From an uncultured Candidatus Saccharibacteria bacterium (GTDB lineage Bacteria; Patescibacteriota; Saccharimonadia; Saccharimonadales; Saccharimonadaceae), in assembly GCA_938045445.1 (NCBI GenBank), contig CALIMM010000008.1, positions 1 to 38,549 on the forward strand: a stretch of 38,549 bases of DNA, in the 5' to 3' direction. Under the pieces are notes generated by a model that was given only the letters and a program-made list of their open reading frames with translations, searched no databases and was not told the origin of the DNA. Within the stretch, counting starts at the first letter, position 1; each line of letters begins with the position of its first letter. This document shows positions 1 to 6,418 of the stretch, in pieces. The position numbers and the translations under genes are program-made.

Positions 1-1
1 T

Positions 2-232
2 CGCAGCACCACTGAGGTCAGGCCGAAGTTGGTGCGTATTCTCGCGCAGATTACCAAGGATGACTACCAGGAATTTGATGCAAGTTACTCAGCCGTTTCG
101 ACTTGGGCCAGACGACACGACAAGAGCGAAGAGTTTAGTTATGTGGCTCCCGAGCCAGAGGAAATGGAGTATGAACTTAATCGCCTAGCAAGGTGGTATA
201 CACGCATTAAGGGTTACGCCAGGAATTCATAG
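2..232 (+). CDS. Hypothetical protein, 3' end only (cut by window edge)
   Basis: The reading frame is open from the first bases of the window to a TAG stop at 230-232, so this is the C-terminal part (about 76 residues) of a longer gene. An internal TTG at 29 could act as a start, but no ribosome binding site precedes it and the frame continues upstream. The product is soluble-looking and rich in charged and aromatic residues (Asp, Glu, Tyr, Arg, Trp), with no membrane segment. I do not recognise a family. What is seen: an open frame with normal codon use. What is inferred: a truncated real gene rather than a chance frame. Confidence 0.45.
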   Translation, partial: RSTTEVRPKLVRILAQITKDDYQEFDASYSAVSTWARRHDKSEEFSYVAPEPEEMEYELNRLARWYTRIKGYARNS

Positions 233-791
233 TCGCCTACTAACGACCGATAGCAATAGACAAGTACCGATATCTGTTCCAGCTCACCACCGCTCACAGA
301 ACATGTTGACTCCTCAACAGCCTGATCGTGCCGTGCCGCGCTCCTCTAGCCACCTCAGCACGATCTCAGCGCGAGCCCAGGCGCTGGTTGTGATGCCACC
401 GCCACTATCGATGTCATGTCGCTGGCCTGCTCCTGGATGACGGTCACTCTCGGGGTGGGTCATGGCACCGCCGTTAGGCGCCAGCGAGCACACAGCCACA
501 CCTGCGATTGCAGGCGCCACACAGATGCGCGTCGGTCGTGCCAGGACACACTCGCTACATCGCTGCCTTGGGAGCGGATCCTGCAGCCATCCGCTGCCAG
601 GGAAGCCCGCATGAGCCTCCTTCAATGGCTGGACAACAGTGGTAGCGTCGCTTGCACCAATTGTTACGGTTTTATCACACTTGGTGATGTGGGCCACTTC
701 CGACCGTACAGACGGTATAGGCTCAAAGTGCAGGCAAGGACGTCTGCTGGAGTCAACAGCTCCATCGCCCTCATCCCCGAGGAGGATCACG
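233..791. other. GC-rich stretch without a convincing gene
   Basis: About 560 bases before the SH3 gene. Long frames exist on both strands (416-1057 plus, 314-907 minus), but their translations are Arg/Ser/His-rich or Pro/Gly-rich, have no recognisable domain and no ribosome binding site, and run over the start of the SH3 gene. From about 310 onward the DNA is visibly more GC-rich than the ribosomal gene regions of this window. It may be the decayed flank of an imported segment. No tRNA or clear structured RNA was seen. Confidence 0.4.
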
Positions 792-1826
792 ATGAGCAAG
801 ACGAGCGACAAGATCAAGCAGTTCGTACTCTTCGGCCTGGCTTCAGCTCTCGCCACTGGGGTGACGACAGTGACACCGCCGGCTCGAGCAGACGAAGTCA
901 CCGCCACGGTTTTCTCCGCTTCTGGCTGGGACTACGCCAACGTCCGGCCGAGTCCCAGTATGGATGGACAGCCGATCGGAAAGGTCCAAGCAGGCCAAAC
1001 GGTTCAGCTGGATTGCTACCGCTACGGCGGCGAAGCCAAGGGTCCCTATGGCAGTAGCACCCTTTGGTACAAGGTTAAGGGGTATGGCTCGGGCTGGATC
1101 GCCGACTCGATGCTGTCGACAGGGAGCGATGAGCCAGTAACGGAGGCATGCGCGGCGACAGTGCATGCTGGGCAGATCAAAGCCACTGTTCAGCCCGGCG
1201 TGGGAGAAAATGCTCTCAGAGTGGGGCCAGGTGCGTACGAGGTCTCAGGTAGTGTTGTTGGAGGAGCTTCTCTCATACTTGACTGCTGGGCATGGGGGGA
1301 TATAGAGGCAGGACCGTCTGGAACATCACGTTATTGGTACAAGTTGGCGGGAAGTAACGAATACATTGCCGCCTCCAATGTCGACACAGGAAGCGATAAG
1401 CCTCTAACCCAAGAGTGCGTAAAATCGTCGTCGGATAGATTTGTTGAACTTTCCTATTCCAGACAGAATCACGAAACACTACATGTGGCGAATCGACTGC
1501 TCGGAAATTACTATCGAACAGATGAGTTCGCCGGTACCTACGTGGTTATCTCATGGGAGTTCTTCCTTGAAAGCGAGTCGCTAGTGAATACTATCAAGGA
1601 GATGAAGGTCGGCGAAGTAAAGAACTATCCTTCATCTATCTTGAGTGACGGTGATGACATGTACTTGTCACTCGGCTCCTTCTGGATACACAAGACTAGT
1701 GATACCTGCGTGTCGATTAGAGATTTCTATGACTTTGAGAAGAATTCGATCTTCAGGCCTCTTTATAAAGACGCTAGAAAGGGATATGCGAAGGAGTTCA
1801 TGATCTACTCGACTGGCTGTGTATGA
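792..1826 (+). CDS. Secreted protein with two bacterial SH3-like repeats
   Basis: Predicted 344-residue exported protein. A GAGGAGG ribosome binding site at 779-785 fixes the ATG at 792; the frame is open further upstream to 639, but that part looks non-coding. Residues 1-34 form a signal peptide ending in an AxA-type site (PARA|DE). Two SH3-like repeats follow (about 35-120 and 125-210), each with an N/LRxxPxxx start, a D-C pair, a GP(Y/S)G.S/T..WYK core and a TGSD(E/K)P(V/L)T...C end. This pattern is typical of secreted Streptomyces and Actinomyces SH3 proteins, which often bind cell wall. Residues 211-344 form an unrecognised domain encoded by AT-richer DNA. Four or more cysteines suggest disulfides outside the cell. 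Inferred role: attachment to, or action on, the surface of an actinobacterial host. Confidence 0.8.
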   Translation: MSKTSDKIKQFVLFGLASALATGVTTVTPPARADEVTATVFSASGWDYANVRPSPSMDGQPIGKVQAGQTVQLDCYRYGGEAKGPYGSSTLWYKVKGYGSGWIADSMLSTGSDEPVTEACAATVHAGQIKATVQPGVGENALRVGPGAYEVSGSVVGGASLILDCWAWGDIEAGPSGTSRYWYKLAGSNEYIAASNVDTGSDKPLTQECVKSSSDRFVELSYSRQNHETLHVANRLLGNYYRTDEFAGTYVVISWEFFLESESLVNTIKEMKVGEVKNYPSSILSDGDDMYLSLGSFWIHKTSDTCVSIRDFYDFEKNSIFRPLYKDARKGYAKEFMIYSTGCV

Positions 1827-1859
1827 GGAGGTGCGACGAATACGAGCTAAGTCATGCGG

Positions 1860-1892
1860 GCGGGCCCACCAACACGAAACTGGTGGGCCCGC
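1860..1892 (+). terminator. Rho-independent terminator after the SH3 gene
   Basis: A perfect 12-bp stem, GCGGGCCCACCA paired with TGGTGGGCCCGC, with a 9-base loop, followed by TTCATT. It lies 33 bases after the stop codon of the SH3 gene. The stem is far more GC-rich than the other terminators in this window. Confidence 0.8.
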
Positions 1893-1941
1893 TTCATTAT
1901 GTTGATCTATAAATATCACCTATGGTAACATAAAATTACTG

Positions 1942-2628
1942 ATGGGTTGGAAGAAAGGAAATGCTTACACTGTACGCATATACCGCAAGCGCTGGTTTGT
2001 GGCTTTTCTTCTTGGTCTCTCTATTGTCACTGGATTAGCGCTCTCGTTAGCATCCATTCGGTATGCTCCCTTCGAGGAATCTCGCCCAAACTCGATTGTA
2101 TCGGTTTTTAAGAAAAGAGTTGACGATACGGTTTTAAGCTATAGCGACGTACGAGTCGTCTACCACACAGGACAAACCGATGGGCGCAGCATTGACTCTT
2201 GGTTTAGAGGTATGATTGTTGGTTATATCGATAATCCTACAATCCGGAAGAGGTTATTGACGTCTGCGCCGTTCCGTAGTTGCCAGAAGCAGGAGGGGGC
2301 TGAGTGTTCAGCATGGGGAACCTTCCGAGACCACAATGGTGCGGGTGTAGCGGAACCGAGCACCCTCAATAACGGCTTGGACCTTGCGTATCAGTTTTTG
2401 GGAATCCCCTCAGATGTGTTCATGCCCGGAAGAATAAGGGCGCCATCCGTTCTCAACCAAGCTAAGAGTGGTCAATGTATCGATATTGACAGCAGGCATC
2501 CCCAACCTTTGCCACCACCAGGAGTTGATGCAACCGGAAATGTCGACTTCGCGACAGGCAATAGCGTCATCTGTGTAGCGCCACAGAATGGTGCTTTTGT
2601 ATATGCTTTTAGCGGCCATGGGGTTTAG
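1942..2628 (+). CDS. Membrane-anchored protein of unknown function, paralogue of 4153-4692
   Basis: A 228-residue protein with a basic N-terminus, one membrane helix at about residues 18-38 and a large outer domain. The shared family pattern with the gene at 4153-4692 is: helix, W....GM(I/V)xG.I.(D/N)...R.RLL...PF..C, then CS.W, then a variable middle, and a C-terminal (I/F)C(V/F)(A/S)P..GAFVY.F. The cysteines are conserved and could form disulfides outside the membrane. I do not recognise a named family. Start: ATG at 1942; no ribosome binding site is seen, and a weak TAAAAT box five bases upstream would allow a leaderless mRNA. The middle contains a Pro-rich run (QPLPPPG) that the paralogue lacks. 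Confidence 0.7.
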   Translation: MGWKKGNAYTVRIYRKRWFVAFLLGLSIVTGLALSLASIRYAPFEESRPNSIVSVFKKRVDDTVLSYSDVRVVYHTGQTDGRSIDSWFRGMIVGYIDNPTIRKRLLTSAPFRSCQKQEGAECSAWGTFRDHNGAGVAEPSTLNNGLDLAYQFLGIPSDVFMPGRIRAPSVLNQAKSGQCIDIDSRHPQPLPPPGVDATGNVDFATGNSVICVAPQNGAFVYAFSGHGV

Positions 2629-2663
2629 AGGTATTCAAATCCCATGCTACATTCAAATTTACT

Positions 2664-3434
2664 TCATTCACCCCGCACCACCTTCCGCACAGTATCCTTA
2701 CTGACACCCAACCGCTGAGCGGTGTGTTTTACTGTGCCAAGCTCAGCGTAGGCCTGCCGCACCCGCTCTTGGAAGGCAGGGTCGGCTGGGTTGGTACGGA
2801 GTGTCTCCCCTGCTTGCTTGAGGTGCCGCGCCACCGTGGTGCGGTGGAAGCCGAAGCGTGTGGCGATCTGCGCCACCGTCTGCCCCGCCTGGTGCAGCGC
2901 CACCATCTCTTCCAGCAACTGCGCACGGAGGTAGCGGTTGATCCGCCGTGGCGGGGTGGTGGGAGACGTGGTAGTTGGTGCGGGTGTCCGTACTGCTGCG
3001 CCGTCGGCTAGCTGATGAGAGGTGGGCGTCGTTGAACCTGCGGCGGGCTGCGTTGCCGTGGTGGCTTCTGCTGGCGCGCCTGGCTCTCCATTCTGCCCAG
3101 ACGTTTCTGAGCCAGCCATAGTGGCGGAGCTTGGTAGAGCACCTAGGTCTTCATCTTGTTCATGCTTCTCTGCGACCGTCCTGGCAGCCGGGGAGTCTGC
3201 ATCGTCCTCCTGCTCAGGCTTCTCCCCGCTGTCCGCGTCGGCGGTATTTGCCAGGGCGCTCGCCCGATTGCCTTGCTCAGTGCCCGCTCTGCCGGCCGCG
3301 TCTAGCGAGCTGCCAGGATCCTCCTCCAGTGAAGAGCCGCGCCCCGTCGGCACTACCGCAAGGTCAACGACGCCCATCACATACCGCCAACACGCCTCCC
3401 ATTGTTTTGAGTGGGGTAGGGAGAGGGCGACCAT
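2664..3434 (-). CDS. GC-rich protein with acidic/Ala-Thr linker and two C-terminal helix-turn-helix motifs
   Basis: 256 residues. Residues 1-30 are a short ordered start. About 30-160 is low-complexity (Glu, Asp, Ser, Gly, Ala, Thr, Pro) and looks disordered. About 160-256 holds two helix-turn-helix units: GQTVAQIATRFGFHRTTVARHL and, after a spacer, a second ending GVSKDTVRKVVRGE. Such units occur at the C-termini of actinobacterial recombinases and related regulators. No resolvase catalytic domain is present, so it may be a truncated recombinase or a stand-alone DNA-binding protein. The start is uncertain: ATG at 3434 lacks a ribosome binding site and the next ATG is at 3377. The DNA is GC-rich against its neighbours, which points to transfer from an actinobacterium. 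Confidence 0.55.
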   Translation of the reverse strand: MVALSLPHSKQWEACWRYVMGVVDLAVVPTGRGSSLEEDPGSSLDAAGRAGTEQGNRASALANTADADSGEKPEQEDDADSPAARTVAEKHEQDEDLGALPSSATMAGSETSGQNGEPGAPAEATTATQPAAGSTTPTSHQLADGAAVRTPAPTTTSPTTPPRRINRYLRAQLLEEMVALHQAGQTVAQIATRFGFHRTTVARHLKQAGETLRTNPADPAFQERVRQAYAELGTVKHTAQRLGVSKDTVRKVVRGE

Positions 3435-3563
3435 TTTTTGCTTTATGTCTCACTCTCACGCTATGGGCATTGTGCACGTGAGATTTTTATTTGCTTGGCA
3501 TTCTTGGGCTTTTCCAGAGAGTAAGGCGGTCTATCAGTAACTGTATCGCTGCTTTTAACAAAT

Positions 3564-4064
3564 CTACATAGATAGGTGATACAGGTTCATAATACGAAAC
3601 GCCCATGCCAGCCCAAGTGCGCCAACGATAATCAATACACTCATCATTATCTCTACCTGCTTGTAATGTCGCACATGAAAGCGAGGAATAGTGGCAAGCA
3701 CTGCAATAAGGAAGCCCAATGCTATGGCTGCTGAGGCAGGAATGAATTTATGTCCAATTTGGAAGGCGAATGCACCCATCAAGAACGCTGTCGAGCCATA
3801 GATGACGCGCGAAATAGGCCTACTACCACGGCCAAGCCATAGCACACCAGCCGCAAAGCAGGCTGCATCCATACCGAAAATTATGGTAGCTGCCCAAACT
3901 GGATCTATTCGTGTGTAGTGAGTTGTAGGGTAATTAACTATATATGATATCGCCTCTGATATCAGCGCAACAATAACAAAAATGAGCCATAACCGTACCA
4001 TCTGCTTGGTGCGACGCACTGGTATATTTTGTGGTTGCTTGACGTGGGTGGATGATGTGCTCAT
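3564..4064 (-). CDS. Small multi-spanning membrane protein
   Basis: 166 residues with four or five predicted membrane helices: about 23-44, 55-77, 88-105, 110-126 and 137-158. The N-terminus is polar and Ser/Thr-rich. An AGAGG ribosome binding site lies 9-10 bases before ATG 4064, and a TATTAT box lies at 4083-4088. No catalytic motif or named family is recognised. It lies between the two paralogous anchored proteins, transcribed in the same direction as the right-hand one, with about 90 bases between them. Confidence 0.7.
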   Translation of the reverse strand: MSTSSTHVKQPQNIPVRRTKQMVRLWLIFVIVALISEAISYIVNYPTTHYTRIDPVWAATIIFGMDAACFAAGVLWLGRGSRPISRVIYGSTAFLMGAFAFQIGHKFIPASAAIALGFLIAVLATIPRFHVRHYKQVEIMMSVLIIVGALGLAWAFRIMNLYHLSM

Positions 4065-4152
4065 GATCGTTCCTCTTGTGTTATAATAGCTTCTTAATTT
4101 GAAGGCGGTGCAGCATTACTCTCTTTCTTACTGGCACTAGCATACTATTTAT

Positions 4153-4692
4153 CTACATTCCATTCAATTCAACAAACTCATAGACAAACGCCCCGCTGCT
4201 TGGTGAAAAACAAAATATATCGTTGGTGCGATGACTCGACGAATAGCGTGCCACGCAGCGGTTGTCGCTGCTGATGGCTGCTCGAGCTTGATCACTAAAC
4301 TTCTTTGGTGGAATAGTATGGTTGCCAAGGATAGCGGTGTCTCGAAATACCGACTCATGGTGAGGGAGGTTGTCTCCGTAATGGTACCACCCTGAGCAAC
4401 CGTGCGGGCAATCGGTAAAAGGCTGCATGCTCAGTAGACGATCGCGCGTCGCTTTGTCGGTGATGGTGCCAATAACCATACCATTATTGCCATCCCAGCC
4501 GTCTATCGCATACCCCGACTGATAGCTTACATCCATATGGCGAATTGCATCACGATCGAAGCGCCCATAGAAGATTGTCGTTGTGAAGCTGCCGATCGTC
4601 ATATAATACAGCCACCAGCCAATCACAGCAACGACGAACACGCCAAGAATAAGGATTGGTATAGAGATTTTGTCGAGGAGGAGTTTACGCAT
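4153..4692 (-). CDS. Membrane-anchored protein of unknown function, paralogue of 1942-2628
   Basis: 179 residues when started at ATG 4692. The frame opens earlier, to 4752, but that start lies inside the rplK terminator, and a good promoter (TTGACA 4723-4728, 18-base spacer, TACAAT 4699-4704) ends six bases before ATG 4692. One membrane helix at about residues 9-30 is followed by an outer domain. It shares with 1942-2628 the GM(V/I)(I/V)G.I....R.RLL...PF..C block, a CS.W pair and the C-terminal SGAFVY.F block. Unknown function. Duplication of this family within 2 kb suggests an accessory, possibly surface-exposed, role. Confidence 0.75.
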   Translation of the reverse strand: MRKLLLDKISIPILILGVFVVAVIGWWLYYMTIGSFTTTIFYGRFDRDAIRHMDVSYQSGYAIDGWDGNNGMVIGTITDKATRDRLLSMQPFTDCPHGCSGWYHYGDNLPHHESVFRDTAILGNHTIPPKKFSDQARAAISSDNRCVARYSSSHRTNDIFCFSPSSGAFVYEFVELNGM

Positions 4693-4698
4693 ATTGTT

Positions 4699-4728
4699 AT
4701 TGTAAACTACTATTGCAAAATATGTCAA
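4699..4728 (-). promoter_or_regulatory. Promoter of the 4153-4692 gene, leaderless layout
   Basis: -35 TTGACA at 4723-4728 (minus strand), 18-base spacer, -10 TACAAT at 4699-4704, then six bases to the ATG. Transcription should begin at or next to the start codon. No ribosome binding site is present. Confidence 0.7.
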
Positions 4729-4737
4729 TTTATACCA

Positions 4738-4765
4738 AAAATACCTCTGCACGCAGAGGTATTTT
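4738..4765 (-). terminator. Terminator after rplK
   Basis: A 13-bp perfect stem, AAAATACCTCTGC paired with GCAGAGGTATTTT, with a tiny loop. It has T runs at both ends, so it could work on either strand. It belongs to the AAATACC...GGTATTT terminator group seen repeatedly in this window. Confidence 0.85.
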
Positions 4766-4782
4766 GATGTGCGCCGAGTGGA

Positions 4783-5208
4783 TTAGTCAGTAACTTCCAC
4801 GCCCATGCTGCGAGCAGTACCCGCCACCGTCTTGATAGCTCCTTCGAGGCTGATGGCGTTGAGTTGCTCCATTTTTGCCTGAGCGATCTCCTCAAGCTGT
4901 GCTCGGGTGATCGTCCCAACCTTATCGCTGTGTGGCTTGCTACTGCCCTTCTTGATACCGATCGCAGCACGGATCATATCATCAACGGGTTGGCCGAGGC
5001 TGCGCCATGCAAAAGTGCGGTCCTCAAACACTTGGATATGGACGATGACGTCCTTGCCCATATCTGCCTTGGTGGCGTCGTTGAATGGGTTGATGAAGTC
5101 CATCATATTCAAGCCCCACTGACCAAGCGTGCTACCAACGGGTGGCCCAGCGGTGGCACGGCCAGCTGGAATACGAAGCTTCAGGTTGCCGATAACTTTT
5201 TTTGCCAT
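4783..5208 (-). CDS. rplK: 50S ribosomal protein L11
   Basis: 141 residues, the normal length for L11. The conserved start MAKKVIGNLKLRIPAG, the PPVGSTLGQ(W)G motif and the C-terminal rRNA-binding part ending in ARSMGVEV are all present. L11 binds the GTPase-associated centre of 23S rRNA, where EF-Tu and EF-G (both encoded in this window) act. It follows secE-nusG in the classical order but has its own promoter and a 94-base leader gap. The usual next gene, rplA (L1), is absent: a strong terminator follows instead. Ribosome binding site AAGGAAA lies just before ATG 5208. Confidence 0.98.
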   Translation of the reverse strand: MAKKVIGNLKLRIPAGRATAGPPVGSTLGQWGLNMMDFINPFNDATKADMGKDVIVHIQVFEDRTFAWRSLGQPVDDMIRAAIGIKKGSSKPHSDKVGTITRAQLEEIAQAKMEQLNAISLEGAIKTVAGTARSMGVEVTD

Positions 5209-5221
5209 TATATTTCCTTTT

Positions 5222-5245
5222 ACTCAATTACTACTGGTATTGAGT
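5222..5245. promoter_or_regulatory. Inverted repeat in the rplK leader
   Basis: ACTCAAT, ten bases, ATTGAGT: a perfect 7-bp dyad in the untranslated leader, between the rplK promoter and its ribosome binding site. L11 operons are classically controlled by L1 binding to the mRNA leader. Whether this hairpin does that here is inference. Confidence 0.4.
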
Positions 5246-5258
5246 GCGTAACGTTGCT

Positions 5259-5286
5259 ATTATAGTGGATCGCCTATACAAATGCA
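5259..5286 (-). promoter_or_regulatory. rplK promoter
   Basis: -35 TTGCAT (5281-5286), 16-base spacer, -10 TATAAT (5259-5264) on the minus strand, in the gap between nusG and rplK. This gives rplK its own transcript with a leader of about 44 bases. Confidence 0.7.
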
Positions 5287-5301
5287 AACTGCGTGCGAGG
5301 C

Positions 5302-5847
5302 TTACACCTTCTTGACCTGCAGCGCATCAAGCTCAACTGGCGTGTCGCGGCCAAACATACTCACCATCACCTTGAGCTTGCCCTTGGTGGTGTCGATCTC
5401 ACTCACGGTGCCATCAAAGTCTTTGAATGGCCCATCAATGATACTGACCACTTCCCCTTCGCTAAAGTCAATCTGATGCTTGGGGTCTTCCACGCCCATG
5501 CGCTTCTTGATCTTCTTAATCTCAGCCTCGCTTACAGGGGTTGGCTCAGTGCCACTCCCCACAAAGCCTGTAACACCAGGCGTATTGCGTACAATGTACC
5601 ATGTCTCGTCGGTGAGCTTCATCTCGACCAAGACATAGCCTTGAAAGATCTTAACTTCAACAACTTTGCGCTTGCCATTTTTGATCTGGATCTGCTTCTC
5701 CTTAGGGACGATTGCATCAAAGATTTTGTCGGCCATATCAACGGCCTGAATGCGCTGGCGGATGCTATCGGCTACCTTCTCTTCGTAGCCACTGTAGGTG
5801 TGGATAGCGTACCATTGCCGTGTGCTGTCGTAGCGTTTTTTTGTCAT
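5302..5847 (-). CDS. nusG: Transcription termination/antitermination protein NusG
   Basis: 181 residues. The N-terminal NGN domain shows QWYAIHTYSGYEEKV and GYVLVEM near residue 73. The C-terminal KOW domain shows FSEGEVVSIIDGPFKDFDG. NusG binds RNA polymerase, reduces pausing and links transcription to ribosome or Rho. It sits three bases downstream of secE, the conserved bacterial order, so the two are co-transcribed. Length and motifs are normal. The start ATG 5847 follows a GGGGAGG-type ribosome binding site within the end of secE. Confidence 0.98.
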   Translation of the reverse strand: MTKKRYDSTRQWYAIHTYSGYEEKVADSIRQRIQAVDMADKIFDAIVPKEKQIQIKNGKRKVVEVKIFQGYVLVEMKLTDETWYIVRNTPGVTGFVGSGTEPTPVSEAEIKKIKKRMGVEDPKHQIDFSEGEVVSIIDGPFKDFDGTVSEIDTTKGKLKVMVSMFGRDTPVELDALQVKKV

Positions 5848-5850
5848 TGT

Positions 5851-6210
5851 CTACCTCCCCAGGATAATTTGAAATAGATATTTAAATGCAGCATCGAGCA
5901 GCAAAAGCGTTGCACTAAACACTGCAATAAAGCCAAGTAGTGCACCAGACATTTTCCATGTCGTTGCACGATCAGGCCAGCGCACCATACGGAGCTCATA
6001 CCAGGCTCCAGCAAAATAATTGCGAATCGCCGAGAATGGGCCACGGCGCTGACGCTTTGGCTTGGTTGTTTTTGGTTTTTTGGCCTCGGTTTTGGCTGGT
6101 GCCGCAGAGGTTGGCTTTTCTTTTGACGTTTTGGTTTTGGTGGGCGTGGTGTCTTGCGCGGTGATGCGCGTCACGCGGTTGGTTGATGATTTTTTGCTTG
6201 GTTTCGCCAC
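5851..6210 (-). CDS. secE: Preprotein translocase subunit SecE
   Basis: 119 residues, starting at a GTG (6208-6210) behind a GGGGAG ribosome binding site. Residues 1-60 are a Lys/Thr/Pro/Ala-rich extension. The core follows: NYFAGAWYELRMVRWPDR, then one membrane helix at about residues 90-113. The ELRMVRWPdr amphipathic helix before the membrane segment is the SecE signature. SecE clamps SecY (encoded at 26164-27639) in the plasma-membrane export channel. The basic N-terminal extension is longer than in single-helix SecE proteins of many bacteria; its role is not evident. Confidence 0.93.
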   Translation of the reverse strand: MAKPSKKSSTNRVTRITAQDTTPTKTKTSKEKPTSAAPAKTEAKKPKTTKPKRQRRGPFSAIRNYFAGAWYELRMVRWPDRATTWKMSGALLGFIAVFSATLLLLDAAFKYLFQIILGR

Positions 6211-6226
6211 AGCATACTCCCCAAAT

Positions 6227-6254
6227 TTAATAGCCTGTCTTTGCAGGCTGTCAA
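6227..6254 (-). promoter_or_regulatory. secE-nusG promoter with inverted repeat in its spacer
   Basis: On the minus strand: -35 TTGACA (6249-6254), 16-base spacer, -10 TATTAA (6227-6232), then the GGGGAG ribosome binding site and GTG start. The spacer is almost entirely a perfect dyad, AGCCTG-N6-CAGGCT (6232-6249), which is a good shape for a repressor operator. Confidence 0.65.
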
Positions 6255-6323
6255 GCTCTAGTGTAGCGCGCTGCAGTGATGGTTGTCAAGAGATGAAAGC
6301 TCCAATCTACTCTTTTTCTCCGT

Positions 6324-6341
6324 TAGCACTTACAAGTGCTA
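6324..6341. repeat. 18-bp perfect palindrome between the histidine kinase and secE
   Basis: TAGCACTT-AC-AAGTGCTA, perfect over 8+8 bases. It lies downstream of the kinase gene and upstream of the secE promoter on the minus strand. No T run follows on either strand, so it is a poor terminator. Its half-site resembles half of a CIRCE heat-shock operator, but the halves are two bases apart instead of nine. Confidence 0.6.
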
Positions 6342-6418
6342 TCACTGTTATGTGGCTCAGCGGGAGGTAACTAGTGGCAAAACGAAGTGCAGCAGCCAAA
6401 CTCCTCCAGAGAATGCGG

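Noticed and set aside
639..791. Upstream extension of the SH3 gene to 639
   Set aside because: The extra 51 residues precede a proper signal peptide and the GAGGAGG site points to ATG 792.
416..1057. 213-codon plus frame and 197-codon minus frame (314-907) around the SH3 gene start
   Set aside because: No ribosome binding site, no domain, skewed composition, and both run into the SH3 gene in other frames. GC-rich DNA gives long chance frames.
4693..4752. Upstream start at 4752 for the anchored paralogue
   Set aside because: It lies inside the rplK terminator hairpin and upstream of the promoter found at 4699-4728.
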